Source of the DNA: Epiperipatus broadwayi
Lineage: Eukaryota > Onychophora > Udeonychophora > Euonychophora > Peripatidae
Reading direction: 5' to 3'
DNA length: 64,000 nucleotides
Assembly (NCBI GenBank): GCA_028023455.1
Contig: JAQFVV010013285.1
Coordinates: 106,782-170,781 of the forward strand
This document shows positions 24,861-36,196 of the stretch, one piece after another. Position numbers and translations under genes: made by a program. Positions within the stretch are counted from its first letter, which is position 1; every line of letters starts with the position of its first letter. The notes beneath the pieces were generated by a model that was given only the letters and a program-made list of their open reading frames with translations, searched no databases and was not told the DNA's origin.

Positions 24861-25218
24861 AATTAAAGAATAGATTTAGAAAAGAAACTTACTAATGATT
24901 AAGACAAATAATTCCTAAATAAGACGTGTATTTAAAAATATATTATAACCTTATTTTTACAGAACAAATAGAAAACGTTAAAATGTCATAACTTAATTAT
25001 CTTAAAAGAATAAGGAAAATGTAATTTTTTTTTTAGTATTTCTAGTTGGGATTCTGAGTGTAATGTCCAAATATTTTATAAGTTTGTATTAAAAACAGTA
25101 TATTATTTTATATTTCAGTAGTATAAGATAGAATTTGGTTATAGCAAATGATAAAGATATTAAGTGTCAATGAATAGAGTAAAAGATAAGATAGATGTTT
25201 AGTTTAAAATTTTTATTC
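24861..25218 (+). other. 3' untranslated part of the LARD-like internal region
   Basis: Non-coding AT-rich DNA between the end of the repeats and the purine tract. Confidence 0.5.
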
Positions 25219-25229
25219 GGAGGAGGAGG
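25219..25229 (+). promoter_or_regulatory. Polypurine-tract-like sequence
   Basis: GGAGGAGGAGG followed by TTA and then TGTGCCC, the start of the right repeat. This is the usual place of the plus-strand primer of LTR elements. Confidence 0.55.
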
Positions 25230-25232
25230 TTA

Positions 25233-28200
25233 TGTGCCCTTTTCTATAGGTCGGTAATAGTTCATAACAGTCAATTACTAAAAATGTTTAAATTCAGAAT
25301 ATGTTCTTTTAATATGGTAATTGTATTATTTCAATTATATCTTTAAAGTACAATTTGAAGCTAAAGAATATACGTAGTATATAAAATCATTTAAAAATAG
25401 TTATATAAAGTTTAAAATATTGTTTCATATGGTTGTAAAAGCTGGCCATATTAAATAACACAGCTATAAATAATTAAAAGTACGTTTAATAAATTCGATT
25501 TTAATAGTTTAAAACTGATAATTTAATAAATGCTATGTTTAAATTTATAATCATATTTAATAGTCAAAATTAATATAATATATTTTAAAAAGAAACTTTA
25601 TGATGGTGAGAATTGTATTTAATTCTATATTTTCTAAATTGTTCTTCCAAATTTTATAATTATATTATTAAATATAATAAGTGTAGCAATTTTATAAATC
25701 TAGGCAGAGAAATAGATTGAAAATCATCTGTCAAAGTTATTAATCATGTGACTTGTATACTAATACTTTCACACACATGCTTGTTTGTATTTAAAATAAC
25801 GAAGTTTAAAATATTTTAAAAGTTATATTATAGAATTGGATAGAATTATTGCCTATCATAAAAGTAAATAGTATTAAACATTAAGTTAACTATCATATAA
25901 CATGCTTAAATGATGTAATAAAGATGAATACATTCATAATATAAAAATTAAATATTTTATTTAAATAAAAATAGATAAATTGAATATTAAGAAATGGAAT
26001 AAGTTATTAAAATTATTTTAAAAGTTATTTTAAATGTTTAAATGGTTTTAATAAAATAATAATTGAAGTAAAAGTGGAATTTTAAATAATATTTTTTAAA
26101 TTTTATTATGTCATAATTTCTAATTTTGAAATTCAATTCTACTATAAACTAAAAATATATAAATTTGTTCTCAAGCTAAAGTAAGAATTAACCAATAGGA
26201 ATAGGTATTCTTACAGACTATAAATATGATTTGCACAGGGTTATTGGGGGAGATTAATAATGTATTGAAACCGGAGAAAGGAAATTATAACTATCAAAAA
26301 GATAGTATATTTCTTAAAATTTTTATTTTAGTCAATTTTTTTTAGTACTTTCGTATCGTTTTATTTGCAAAAAACTAATTGATAATTTTTAAAAGTATTT
26401 TTGCAAAAGAGGGTGTTAAAATATAATAATTTAGAAACTTCCTGGAGATGATTTTCTTTTTTTTTTTAAAGTTACTTGCCAGTAGTATTTTATCTGAAGT
26501 TTAACCTAAACTACGCAATAAAAAATGGATATACTATGAAATAAAATGGATATAAATTGTAATACTGTAAAAATGTTTGGAATATTTATTGATACAGCTT
26601 TATTAATACTTCACCAGAGAACTGTTCTGGTACATAAAAAATCACAGCTCGGACATTATACGGAGTCTAAAAAATGTATTGAAATGTATTATTTATAAGC
26701 TTATCCAAGATTTATTTTTAAATAGTAATATGACAATTATATTTCATGAATTATTTTATATAATATGATATGCAAAGGAGTAAAATGTTATATCCTTTCT
26801 GAAGGTAACATTTTTTAAAAAAATATTTTCAAGAATTAAAGAAAGAACCCAGGAAAATATGTTACAGAAGCATTTTTGATATTAAAATATCCGTTCTTAC
26901 AATTATTTAAAACGTATTTAAAAAAGATTTGTTTAAAAGTACTTGAAGTTTTTTTTTTTTAAAAGAGATTTATAAAAAATACCAAACGAAAGTTTAAATG
27001 TATCAAGAAGGAAACATATATAAAAAAAAGTGAACACATAGTTCAATAAAAGATGGATCCATGGAAATACAAATAGTACTTAAAAGTTTATCAGATAACT
27101 AAAGCTAAATTAGATGGAATATGCATGGATACGCCCGGCAGAAAAAATACTTAAAAAAACTTCACGGGATTAATTAATATTATGATTTAATAATTATCGT
27201 CCTAAATACTAAAACCAAAGATTATTTTCTATAAATTTTACTAAATAGATTAATAATTATTTTTATTTTAAATTTTAACATGCTTGGAAGAGAACATTTT
27301 TAAAAACTCTAGAGAAAATAATAAACATTTTGGATTTATCAGGAACTATCATCACGAAACTATGTAATTATAGTTTTGATTCCTTTTATTTTGTTAACCT
27401 AGTCTAAATCTAAATTTTATATAAGATTAGGAAAAACATAAAAACATTAATTTATTAATATTAAAATTTTATAATATAACAATCTAATAATTTAGCTAAA
27501 AATATTTTAATATAAAGTGTATGGGTGTGAATTGTTTATATCTGCAATGCTCAAGTGGATTAAAGAAGCCTACTAAATACGATGACTAGATAAAGGTTAT
27601 TGGTAATAATAATAACTATTGATAATTTATAATGTTTTTTTTGTTTCCTTTAGATCATCCATAAATTGGAAGAATGAAGTGTAAAAGTTTTTTTTTACTT
27701 ATATGTACCACATTTCATACAACATTTTAAAAAACATTATGAGATAGGATTGATTTGAAAATATGCATACGACGATTTTTTTTATTAGTGATATAATCCA
27801 ACACAACAAATAATTATGTGATTCTTTTAAAATTTTCATGTTATTGAATATTCAAATATTGTCTAAGTAGATTGTATATGATTAGATATATAGAATAATG
27901 AAGTAAGCAGACTTTTCTTGTGGAACAGCTAGATTGTTTAACTATTAATGAATTTTATTTATTGTTTTGTAAATGCAGATAGTTATTTATCGATGTAAAA
28001 TGTGGAAAATCTTGAGAAATAATGTTGAGATTGTGGCTTGGAAGTACTTACTGAACAGGAAACCAAGATGATGTTTTAAGAAATAGGATGTTATAAGGAA
28101 TGGAAATAATATTTAGTTTTTATGTGGTTATCAGCATAGTTAACATAGCCCTATGACTGATATACATTTTATTTGGACAGTGTTTATATTTCTTTAAATA

Positions 28201-30192
28201 TTTGATGTTCTAATAAAGCTGAAGAAATAGCTTTAACATCGTCCCTGTACTAGAGGATATTAGGCAGGTAAATGTCATACCTCTTCGCACTGTGCCATGA
28301 TTTTGAGATATGTTAAGAGTAATACTCTAGCTTTTTACCTTAATCCTATGCATCTGTTTTCGCTATCTTTATTCCATGTAACTGCATCGTTCAGTAAGAT
28401 ATGTTTAAGAGAAATGATAAATAATTTAGAACTTACGTTATGCTATCGTTTTGTATAAGATTGGTTTGTTTGCGTAGAAGGAATAGGACGTTATAACTTA
28501 ATATTGAAGATCCAATGTATCCTAAGAAAAGAAAAGAATCATAGAATATATTTTGAATTTTATTTCGAAAATGAAATATAAATTTTTTAAATAGGGTATC
28601 TAAACAAAGATATTTTCTTTAAAGTGATAATAATTTTAAATGCTTTAGTATTATTTTTTAAGAGAAAAATAAGTATTGCATATTTTTAAAATACAATAGT
28701 ACAAAGTAAATTATGTAAACAATATGCATAGTATATTTTTTGTTTATTGATTAACATAAATATATTGATGATTACACTTATATCATACTAATGTAAGGCT
28801 TACAGAAGAATATATTATGATTAGTAAACATTATGTGATAAATACTAAAATCCAGTACTGAATTTTGGATAATATTTTGTGTAACATCTTTGACTTTGCA
28901 AGACGAAATTTTTTTTAATATTTTGAGAAATCCATACTCATTATAAAATTTTGTTTTCTATAGAATGTTTTTCTAAGTATGAATTTTTTTAAAATAAGAT
29001 AGTTTAATAATATTAAGAATAAAATGCTGTTGCTAATAAAGTAGATAAATATATTTGTAATAAGTTAACCATAATGAGAAACCAAATAGTAACATTTTTT
29101 TAAATTTTGTCCTAAATTTAAATAAAGATATAATTGGAATATAAATTATTTTTTATATAACCCGGTAGATCAAACTGTAAAGTAAAAAAGTTAAGGATAT
29201 CCACTGTAAATAGTGTAAATAAATTGTTTATTGATTTGTTGTTAGTAATAAACTTTGTTAAATTTTGTTATTTCAAAAATTTTGTGTCCGAGTTATTTAT
29301 TTCTCCACATCGCTGCATGAAAACATGATATATGCATAATAATTGAAACAAATATATAATTTTGCACAAAAGTTAAATAGAGAATTATTTTAAGAATTTT
29401 AAATATTTTATTGGTATTCATTTTAATTAAATAATTATAATTTTACATTATTTTATTGGTCATAAATCAGTTATCTCAATAGTATGCTGAATTATATTAT
29501 ATCAGTTGCCACACATCTTTTGTTTATCAGATTATCATATGCTACCACGTATTTATTACATTATTACATGAAGGTAAAAGATTTATAAAATTATTTTATT
29601 ATTTTATTAGGGTAATAAAAATATAACGAAAAGAAAAGATATCCAGTAGTAATTAAACAATGAAGAATATTATTATTATTATTTATTATTATTAGTTTAA
29701 GTGTAGTGGATTATGACATAAAATCCCTTCTCATATTTTACTACCGTATTTTTAAATTAACTTAGAATAAACTTTATGAACCTGAGATTATTTTATTGAG
29801 CTAGATTATTAAATAGAAGATTAAGATTTAATTATTTGTTTAATCTTAGTGAGTAGAAGTTATTATAGTCATAAGAATACTATGAGTTTGTTATTTGAAA
29901 TAGTAATAAAGGGGGGATAGTGATCTTATGCCATTGAGGTAGTATCCTGTGGGATATTGGCTCAATGTAATCTATCTTGTCACCTGTATTTTCACTTCAA
30001 GTCTCATGAAAATATTAAATATTTATTTAATTTATTTTATAAACTGAACCTTATTCGTATTATAAATTTGAGCTAGTGAAACATTTTAATTTTAGTTCTG
30101 AATATTTCATTTATTAATTATTAACTGAGCTAGAACCCGTTTTATTTTATATCACACACTATTCTGAAGTGAGGATGCATGAGTCGAGGTCA

Positions 30193-30198
<6 letters not shown>
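25233..30198 (+). repeat. Right long direct repeat (3' LTR in the LARD reading)
   Basis: Second copy of 16563-21528, with scattered substitutions and small indels. For instance, the left copy has 'atatcctgttatatcctgtc' near 18121, where the right copy has one such unit. Its end 'gaggtcagaa' runs into (TA)n. Low divergence from the left repeat points to a fairly recent origin compared with the other elements here. Confidence 0.88.

Positions 30199-30232
<34 letters not shown>
30194..30232. repeat. (TA)n microsatellite
   Basis: About 19 TA units at the right edge of the element. The left edge also borders 'atatatatat', which suggests insertion into a TA-rich target. Confidence 0.9.
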
Positions 30233-30235
<3 letters not shown>

Positions 30236-31129
30236 AGCAAACATACTAACAAAATATTGATTTTTTTAAATACTTTATTATACATCATTTTTTAGACTTT
30301 TTCTTTTTAAATTGCTTGTTTTTCCTATTAAACTCTATATTTCATAAAATACAAGATGGAAGATGCAACCGTTAATAGTCCAAAAATAATTAAAGGATTG
30401 AAAACACTATTGTTTTAAGGTGGGGAAGGAATTTTTAATTAAAGTTTTTACTTAAAATAAAATGTGAATTAAGACTAATGACTGTACTTTTGTTATAAAC
30501 ATTTTTCAAAGCTAATGTCAAATCTATTTCCAATCTGGAAATAGATTTGAATATATTTTTGTAATGTTATCTAACAGTTGCATCTTTCAAAAACAATGGA
30601 CAAAGAAATATAAAATTTCTATTAAATTAAAGATTACATTTGAGCTGGAGATAAGAAAAGGAAAGCATTCTTCAAATACCTGGCCAGAAGAATAAAATGG
30701 CCAGATTTTAAATCACCAACAGATTAACTACTATTGAGAGAACTGTGCAGTTAACTGAATCCAAACTGGTTTGAAATGTATAAATGAAAAGCTCATTGAC
30801 TTTCTGATCCATGAAGGTCATCTTTCACTGCTGAAATATCCTGCTGCCCTGAAATTATTTAAAAGCCTGACTGGAGAATTGTGAAATGCTAAATGGATGC
30901 TTGCTGTCACATAAGAACTACCATGCATGAGCTGGACATTTTAATATGGACTCTTAAAATGGTGCAAGGTAAATTATTTCCAACTGCTACCATTTAATCT
31001 AAATCTAGTTTGCATAACTAGTTTCAAACAGGAGTGAACATGAAGTGACAGAAACTCATCAACTCCAATAAATACAAAATATAACTATAAGTAATATTTA
31101 AAGATATAAGGGTATGAGGTTAGATAATC
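30233..31129. other. Unassigned DNA with a perfect small hairpin
   Basis: No gene found. It contains the 13-bp stem-loop at 30519-30549. Confidence 0.5.
30519..30549. other. Perfect 13-bp inverted repeat
   Basis: CAAATCTATTTCC, a 5-nt spacer AATCT, then GGAAATAGATTTG. It stands alone, with no element around it that I can see. Confidence 0.8.
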
Positions 31130-31800
31130 TCTGTGAGATCATTGTGAGATCAGCCAGTTAACTCAGAAGAGCAACTAAAAACATAATTATTTATCAACCA
31201 GCATTATAATTTAAAAAATAAGTGCAAATAAATACTCAAAAGAAATAACCATTTATCATTATCATCATTGATGGGAATAAATAAATCAGTACAATATATC
31301 AACAGACCATCTTGTGGCTGGATTTGAACCATAAAAAATGTAAATCAACAGTCAATTTTATGACTGGATTGGAAATGGGGTCTTCTGTAGACCAGGCTAA
31401 CTATTGCTTTTGGGACCTTGGGCAATTATTTAAGCTTAATTTAGATGCACCAGCTTAGTTCCCATCCATTAGAATACACAATAATTAGAAATCAAAAAGA
31501 ATAATGCTAGGACATTAAAACATGCTGATCATCATCAATGCACAGGCCACTTGTACTGGCCAATTATAAATTTAACTTTTAAATAAGACAAATAAAATAT
31601 AGTGCATGGGCTTTAAAGAGTATTCTCTCTTGCACCAACCAGGATGATGATTTATCATCACTGGATGCCCCAAAAGCACTAAGTACACATCCCCATTTAT
31701 AAATACATCCTGTGCATGAATCTAGCTCAGAGAACACAAGCTCTATTACTATATGTGACCAACAGATGATGGAATACAATTTTAAAAATTAAATACAAGT
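31130..31800 (+). repeat. Dispersed repeat family X, copy A
   Basis: Aligns with 59080-59790. Shared landmarks in order are 'aacagtcaat...tga/cactggatt', 'catcatcaatgc(t/a)c(a/t)g(g/c)cc', 'tagt(g/t)catgg(g/a)(c/t)tttaaag', 'atcatc(a/c)actggatg' and 'tgcac/tgaa'. I know no family name. A 'ggatttgaacc' at 31321-31331 equals a reversed pol III B box, so a tRNA-type SINE component is possible. Non-coding. Confidence 0.65.
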
Positions 31801-33689
31801 TTATTATTAACAAAAAAAGATATTTAAGATCTGATTTTGAATAATATACAATAATAAAAGTCATTATACCTACTGTAATTTACAATATTGCTACAAAATT
31901 TAGGTTATCACATTAATTGACAATATTTACCATTTAAAATTCAATTTGTTACAATGATTTACATATATGTGTACACAGATGTGCGATTTTTATTATACAA
32001 TTAATCTATTTCAATTGATATTCAATAACAACAAAAATGATTAAAATTTACATATATGTGTGTGCATATGTGCTCACACTGAGATTTACATCATATTTTA
32101 ACTTAACAGCAATAATTATATTTTCATAATTAATTTCTTTGGCGATATGCTTAAATTTTATACCTATACATGTGTATAAAAAAAATATAGATATAATTTA
32201 AAATTAGTTTCAGTTTATAAGTTCTCTTTTTTTTTTCTTAAAAAAAGGTACAGTCAATTTTTGACAGGTATTTGTTGATTAATTATCAATGCATTTTAAA
32301 TTAAATTATTAAATCATCCATTCTTTATTTTATTTTTTTAATATAAATTTTTTTAAAAATACTATCCAAGAAGATTATTGTTCAAAAACGTCTCTTTTGC
32401 CTTTAAAATCAGATGGTCAATGAATTATTCTTGACTCTTAATTATATTTCAAGAAAATTACTTGTTTGTATTAACTTTAAGTTATTAATTTATAATTTTG
32501 AAAGTCATTTTAAAAAATATTAAGATAAAAAACTCACTGTATATACACCCATCATATTTATCTGTAATTCTCTGTGCATATAGATAAACAGCAGCATAAA
32601 TATAATTACTTCTTTATTCAGCTGCTGTTCCTCTTGGGCAAGCTGTTTTTTGTCAATCCGGGCAAATGTCATCATCAGGCAAAAGTATATAATTCAGGTA
32701 TGGTTGTTTTTCCCTTCTGTAGTCAGTTCGACTTATACTTGGATTTTGTAAGCTTCAGGTTAGCAAGCTGTTTTTCCAGAACACTTTTAAGGCTATGAAT
32801 TACAAAGAATCTTGACCTGTTTCCTCCATGAGCAGCCATGTCCTTGCATTCTTAAATCTTCCTGGCAGTTCTCTTGATAAATATTTTAGCCATCTTTGCA
32901 GTTAGCTTTACTATGGCCATTCTCTGCTACAGTTACCAACCCTTCACAAAATATTTTAACCAACTTTATAGCTAGCCCTTCTGCTAACTCTTACAAAACT
33001 GCAAGCCAAAAACTAACTGAACTAAATTTTTTTTATCAGTCTTTTATAACCTTGGGTGAGTCATGTGATAAAAACACAGCGGCTGTTTTCAATCTGTCTA
33101 ATCCATTTAAAAACAAGCTGGAAATTTCTATCAAAGTGTGATTTTCATGTTTTTACTTTAATCTTTGGAATTTGACCAAAGGTGTGATAATCCGTTAGAA
33201 TTTTTAATCTACAAGGATTTTTAACTACATAGTAGAAATGCAAATAAGCATTAATTAAAAGATATTTTATACAAGTATTAATTTAAAAGATTTTAAAAAA
33301 TAAATTATGCTTTTTTTTCTTAATTTCAAAATCAGAATTACAAATATTATTTTTCAGACCTTTCCAAAAGTTTAATCCATAACAAAATTTTATTTTAAAT
33401 CAGAGTTATTATTTATTTACTTCAATGAATGTAGAAGATATCTACCATAATTTTTGTCTGTGTTTATTTCTACTTTTCCTTTATTTTACGTATATATATA
33501 TATGCACATACACTATATTAATGTGTGTGATGTAACCCAACTGGTTACAATATATATATATATAACTGCATAGCATATTATTTGTCTAAATTATGGTATT
33601 CAAACAAAGGTCATTTATTTTTAAAGCAGTAAATTTTAGTTAATGTTGTTAGTGACATTTATCGGTACTGCATTACTGACATTCGGCCT
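31801..33689. other. Unassigned DNA
   Basis: No supported gene. 32600-33150 is less AT-rich and may be an undescribed repeat. Short frames there (32574-32798 and 32896-33141) show no recognisable domain. Microsatellite-like 'catatatgtgtgtgcatatg' occurs near 31965-32070. Confidence 0.45.
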
Positions 33690-34085
33690 TATCTTCATGA
33701 TTATATATGTGCTTCTTAATCTGGGGATTGCAACAAGTTTGAACCCATAGATTTCTTTTCAAGCCTTGACCTGAGGATAGTTGACCTTTCCAGGACCACT
33801 TATTTCATATAAAAAGGCATCTGGCAGTGATTCCCATATGTCTGGCTTATGCTAGGCCTATCCACTTTCTTTCTAAGAAAGGCCTGCACTTTGGTGACAT
33901 CCACAGCATGCATTATCCACTTTTCTCTAAGCACTTCCCAAGAAGGGGATCTTAGAATTCGTCTTTCATCTAGAAGCATGACTTTTCCAGTTATTTTTTT
34001 GCCATGATGTCAGCACCGTAATCTTTTTTGTATTATTATTTCTTTTGCTTCATGGCCCAGTTTTAATGCTCTAATATTAAAATTG
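33690..34085 (-). pseudogene. Coding-like relic of unknown identity
   Basis: This stretch is clearly less AT-rich than its surroundings. In two minus-strand frames it reads protein-like strings such as DIWESLPDAFLYEISGPGK and YGFKLVAIPRLRS, and in another ITGKVMLLDERRILRSPSWE. I could not assign a family. It could be a transposase fragment or a retrocopied gene piece. (TA)n follows at 34098-34110. Confidence 0.3.
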
Positions 34086-34743
34086 CACTCTGCTTAAATA
34101 TATATATATATAATGCTGAGTATCACTATTATTAGTTGTATTAATTAAATTTATTTCAATCTTATACAGTCCCACTGTCGTAATGTATTACTGTATTTAA
34201 AAGTATTTGCCTACAGGAAAATAAAGCATTCTTTATATATTATACATTGATTACATATTTTGTCATGTAATCAAATATAAGTTTCCAAATGTATTTTATT
34301 TATTTTCATGACTGTAATGGTGTGAAAATAGTTTATATTATATTTGTAGTAAATCCCAGAATACTCCCTCAAATCATAATGTTAGTCACCATGTTTCAGA
34401 ACCGTAAATCAAAGCGTTGCTGGCAATATTATGTAATTTTCTAATAATCGATTAGCATCTTAATATTGGACCCACCACAGATGTGTGTTAATATATCTCT
34501 CTTATTTAATTAACAAAAGAGCATATGAGAAATATTAGCGTGAATGACAATATATAATTATCTATCATTTGGTAGATCGTTTGCTCATTCACGCACATAC
34601 TAATGTATGCAATTAATTTATAAATGTATGTAAATAATTTGTCACTATATTAAACTATATATTTTTTTATTATCTAACTTGTTTGAGTAGTTCAAATTTC
34701 TTTTTCTCCACTTCCAAACGTACAGACATGCATATATATATAT
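34086..34743. other. Unassigned AT-rich DNA
   Basis: No gene or repeat visible except a TA tract at 34732-34742 that abuts the inverted-repeat element. Confidence 0.5.
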
Positions 34744-35203
34744 GAAAAACAAAAAACACAAGTTAAAAACTTGCATACGCTTGTATTTATGACTATAGAT
34801 GGCGTTATACCAAAAACACCTTCAAGCGTTTGTTTACATAAACGTCAGAGCGAGTATTTCAATATCTCTAACTTAATTTCCACCTTCATATCATGATTTC
34901 AAGCTATTTGCTATCGTCAGTAAAGGACAGGATTAAGAAACAAGATCTAAAACACAAACTCTGAGCGTTTAAGAAACAGTTTCTATTCATCTTGCAAGCG
35001 TGAATCTTTTAGACACGTAATGTCTTCAAACTCAGCATCGCATGCCAGATAGCTACATGTGTTTGATATCAGTTCAGCATCACCACATAGTAGAAGTCTC
35101 TGCAATATATATCATTGCAAGAAAGACCTCAAAGGTACATTTATGAAAAACAAAGGTAATCCAGTATTTACCTTGCTATGACGTAATTAGCCTGAAGGCA
35201 CAC
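34744..35203 (+). repeat. Left terminal inverted repeat
   Basis: Pairs with 38225-38758 (minus the nested insert). Matching blocks include 'cagcatcgcatgccagatagc' and its complement at 38496-38516, and 'gacctcaaaggtacatttatg' with its complement near 38402-38422. Confidence 0.9.
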
Positions 35204-35443
35204 AACTGTAATTATCCGATATTTGCGTCGTCGGAAGAACACATGAACGTTGTCATGGCAACGAAGTGACTGACATGACTAATTCTAGAGATTTGATTTT
35301 TTGTTATCTTGCTATGACATCATAAGCCTGAAGGCATACAGCTGTAATTATCCAATCTTTGCGTCGCCGGAAAAACACATGAAACGTTGTCATGGCAACG
35401 AAGACGCTGATATGACTAATTCGAGAGATTTGATTTTTTCATC
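35172..35443 (+). repeat. 136-bp tandem duplication
   Basis: 'cttgctatgac' begins units at 35172 and 35308. Both contain 'agcctgaaggca', 'tttgcgtcg(t/c)cgga' and 'gttgtcatggcaacgaag', and end 'gagatttgattttttg'. Part of the unit recurs inverted in the right arm at 38224-38262. Confidence 0.85.
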
Positions 35444-35574
35444 CACGAGATTTTTTTCGACCCGCAAGATTTAAAAGTGGATTTCTTCCTATTTGTTGCA
35501 TCGTTTTTTTCAGTGCAGCAGTGTTTTTTTCAGTGATTTCATTTTCAGTGTTTTAATAGTTCAGCAATTTTTTT

Positions 35575-35925
35575 ACCATTTTTTTAAAAGAAATCATTAC
35601 TTTTTCAACAATTGTAAGTAATTTACATGTTATTTCTTCGATGAAATTAAGTGGATGTATTTTATATTTTATTAATTTTCCGGATTTTCTGAAAAAAACT
35701 CCCATAAGAAAAGGCACGTGGTTTGAAGGCTCCAGAACATCCTTGGTTTACCATTTTTTAAAAAGAAATCATTACTTTCTCAACAATTGCAAGTAATTTA
35801 CATGTTATTTCTAAGTGGATGTATTTTATATTTTATTAATTTTCCGGATTTTCTGAAAAAAACTCCCATAAAAAAGGCACGTGGTTTGAAGGCTCCAGAA
35901 TATCCTTCGTAACAGCTCTCCATTT
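35575..35925 (+). repeat. 175-bp tandem duplication
   Basis: Two units starting 'accattttt' at 35575 and 35750. Both contain 'aatcattact', 'aagtaatttacatgttatttc', 'ttccggattttctg' and 'ggcacgtggtttgaagg'. The CACGTG block reappears inverted at about 38010 and 38054. Confidence 0.85.
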
Positions 35926-35983
35926 TATATATTGTTGGTCCAGAGAATTAACGTCTATCCTATTTTGTGCTGACCAGTTAGAA

Positions 35984-36196
35984 ATGGCGGACAAGACTGT
36001 GATTGACTGGAACAACTATCTCCGCGAGGTATGTGCATGGAAGCTGTTACATAATGAAAGGCGGAAAATCGGAGGCCCTAACACAATTGTGGAAAAAGAC
36101 GAAACTCTATGTGGAGGCGTACCTACAAAGATGGTCATTTTGGTGCAATTCTACAACATATAAGCCAATTCAGTCCACCGCAGTAATCGTTATTTG
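35984..36196 (+). pseudogene. Merlin/ISXO2-like transposase fragment (exon)
   Basis: DNA-cutting DDE transposase of the IS1595/ISXO2 type, known in animals as Merlin. From the ATG at 35984 the frame reads MADKTVIDWNNYLREVC, then KIGGPNTIVEKDETLC. This is the WxNYxREVC...IGGP...VEIDE signature containing the first catalytic Asp (the usual VEIDE is VEKDE here). The frame then degenerates (stop at about 36156), with RRTYKDGH and PPQ-SLFG remnants matching the following RRK...LPQQWVFG block in other phases. The exon ends at a canonical donor, TTTGGGTAAGTAC, at about 36196. The rest of the DDE core is not found. Its size is far below a full Merlin transposase of roughly 250-300 residues. Confidence 0.7.

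Larger units (their letters stand above)
16563..30198 (+). mobile_element. LARD-like LTR retroelement with two ~4.97-kb direct repeats
   Basis: Two direct repeats (16563-21528 and 25233-30198) begin identically with TGTGCCCTTTTCTATAGG and match for about 4.97 kb. Only two differences appear in the first 118 bp. A purine tract GGAGGAGGAGG (25219-25229) lies three bases before the right repeat. A PBS-like array follows the left repeat. The internal 3.7 kb holds one degenerate reading frame but no reverse transcriptase, integrase or protease that I can recognise. (AT)n on both outer sides could be the target duplication. The size plan fits LARDs. The alternative is a tandem of units with ~279-bp LTRs (21250-21528 and 29921-30198), each preceded by AAAGGGGGGA. 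Confidence 0.75.

Noticed and set aside
16563-30198. Simple recent segmental duplication of 5 kb
   Set aside because: The purine tract before one copy, PBS-like DNA after the other and AT target flanks on both sides are better explained by a retroelement, though the short-LTR tandem model remains open.
31318-31336. tRNA gene on the minus strand
   Set aside because: Only a B-box-like motif is present; no acceptor or anticodon arms could be folded.
32574-33141. Host exon candidates
   Set aside because: Frames are short, lack domain similarity and lie in a segment that shares words with another non-coding stretch near 60 kb.
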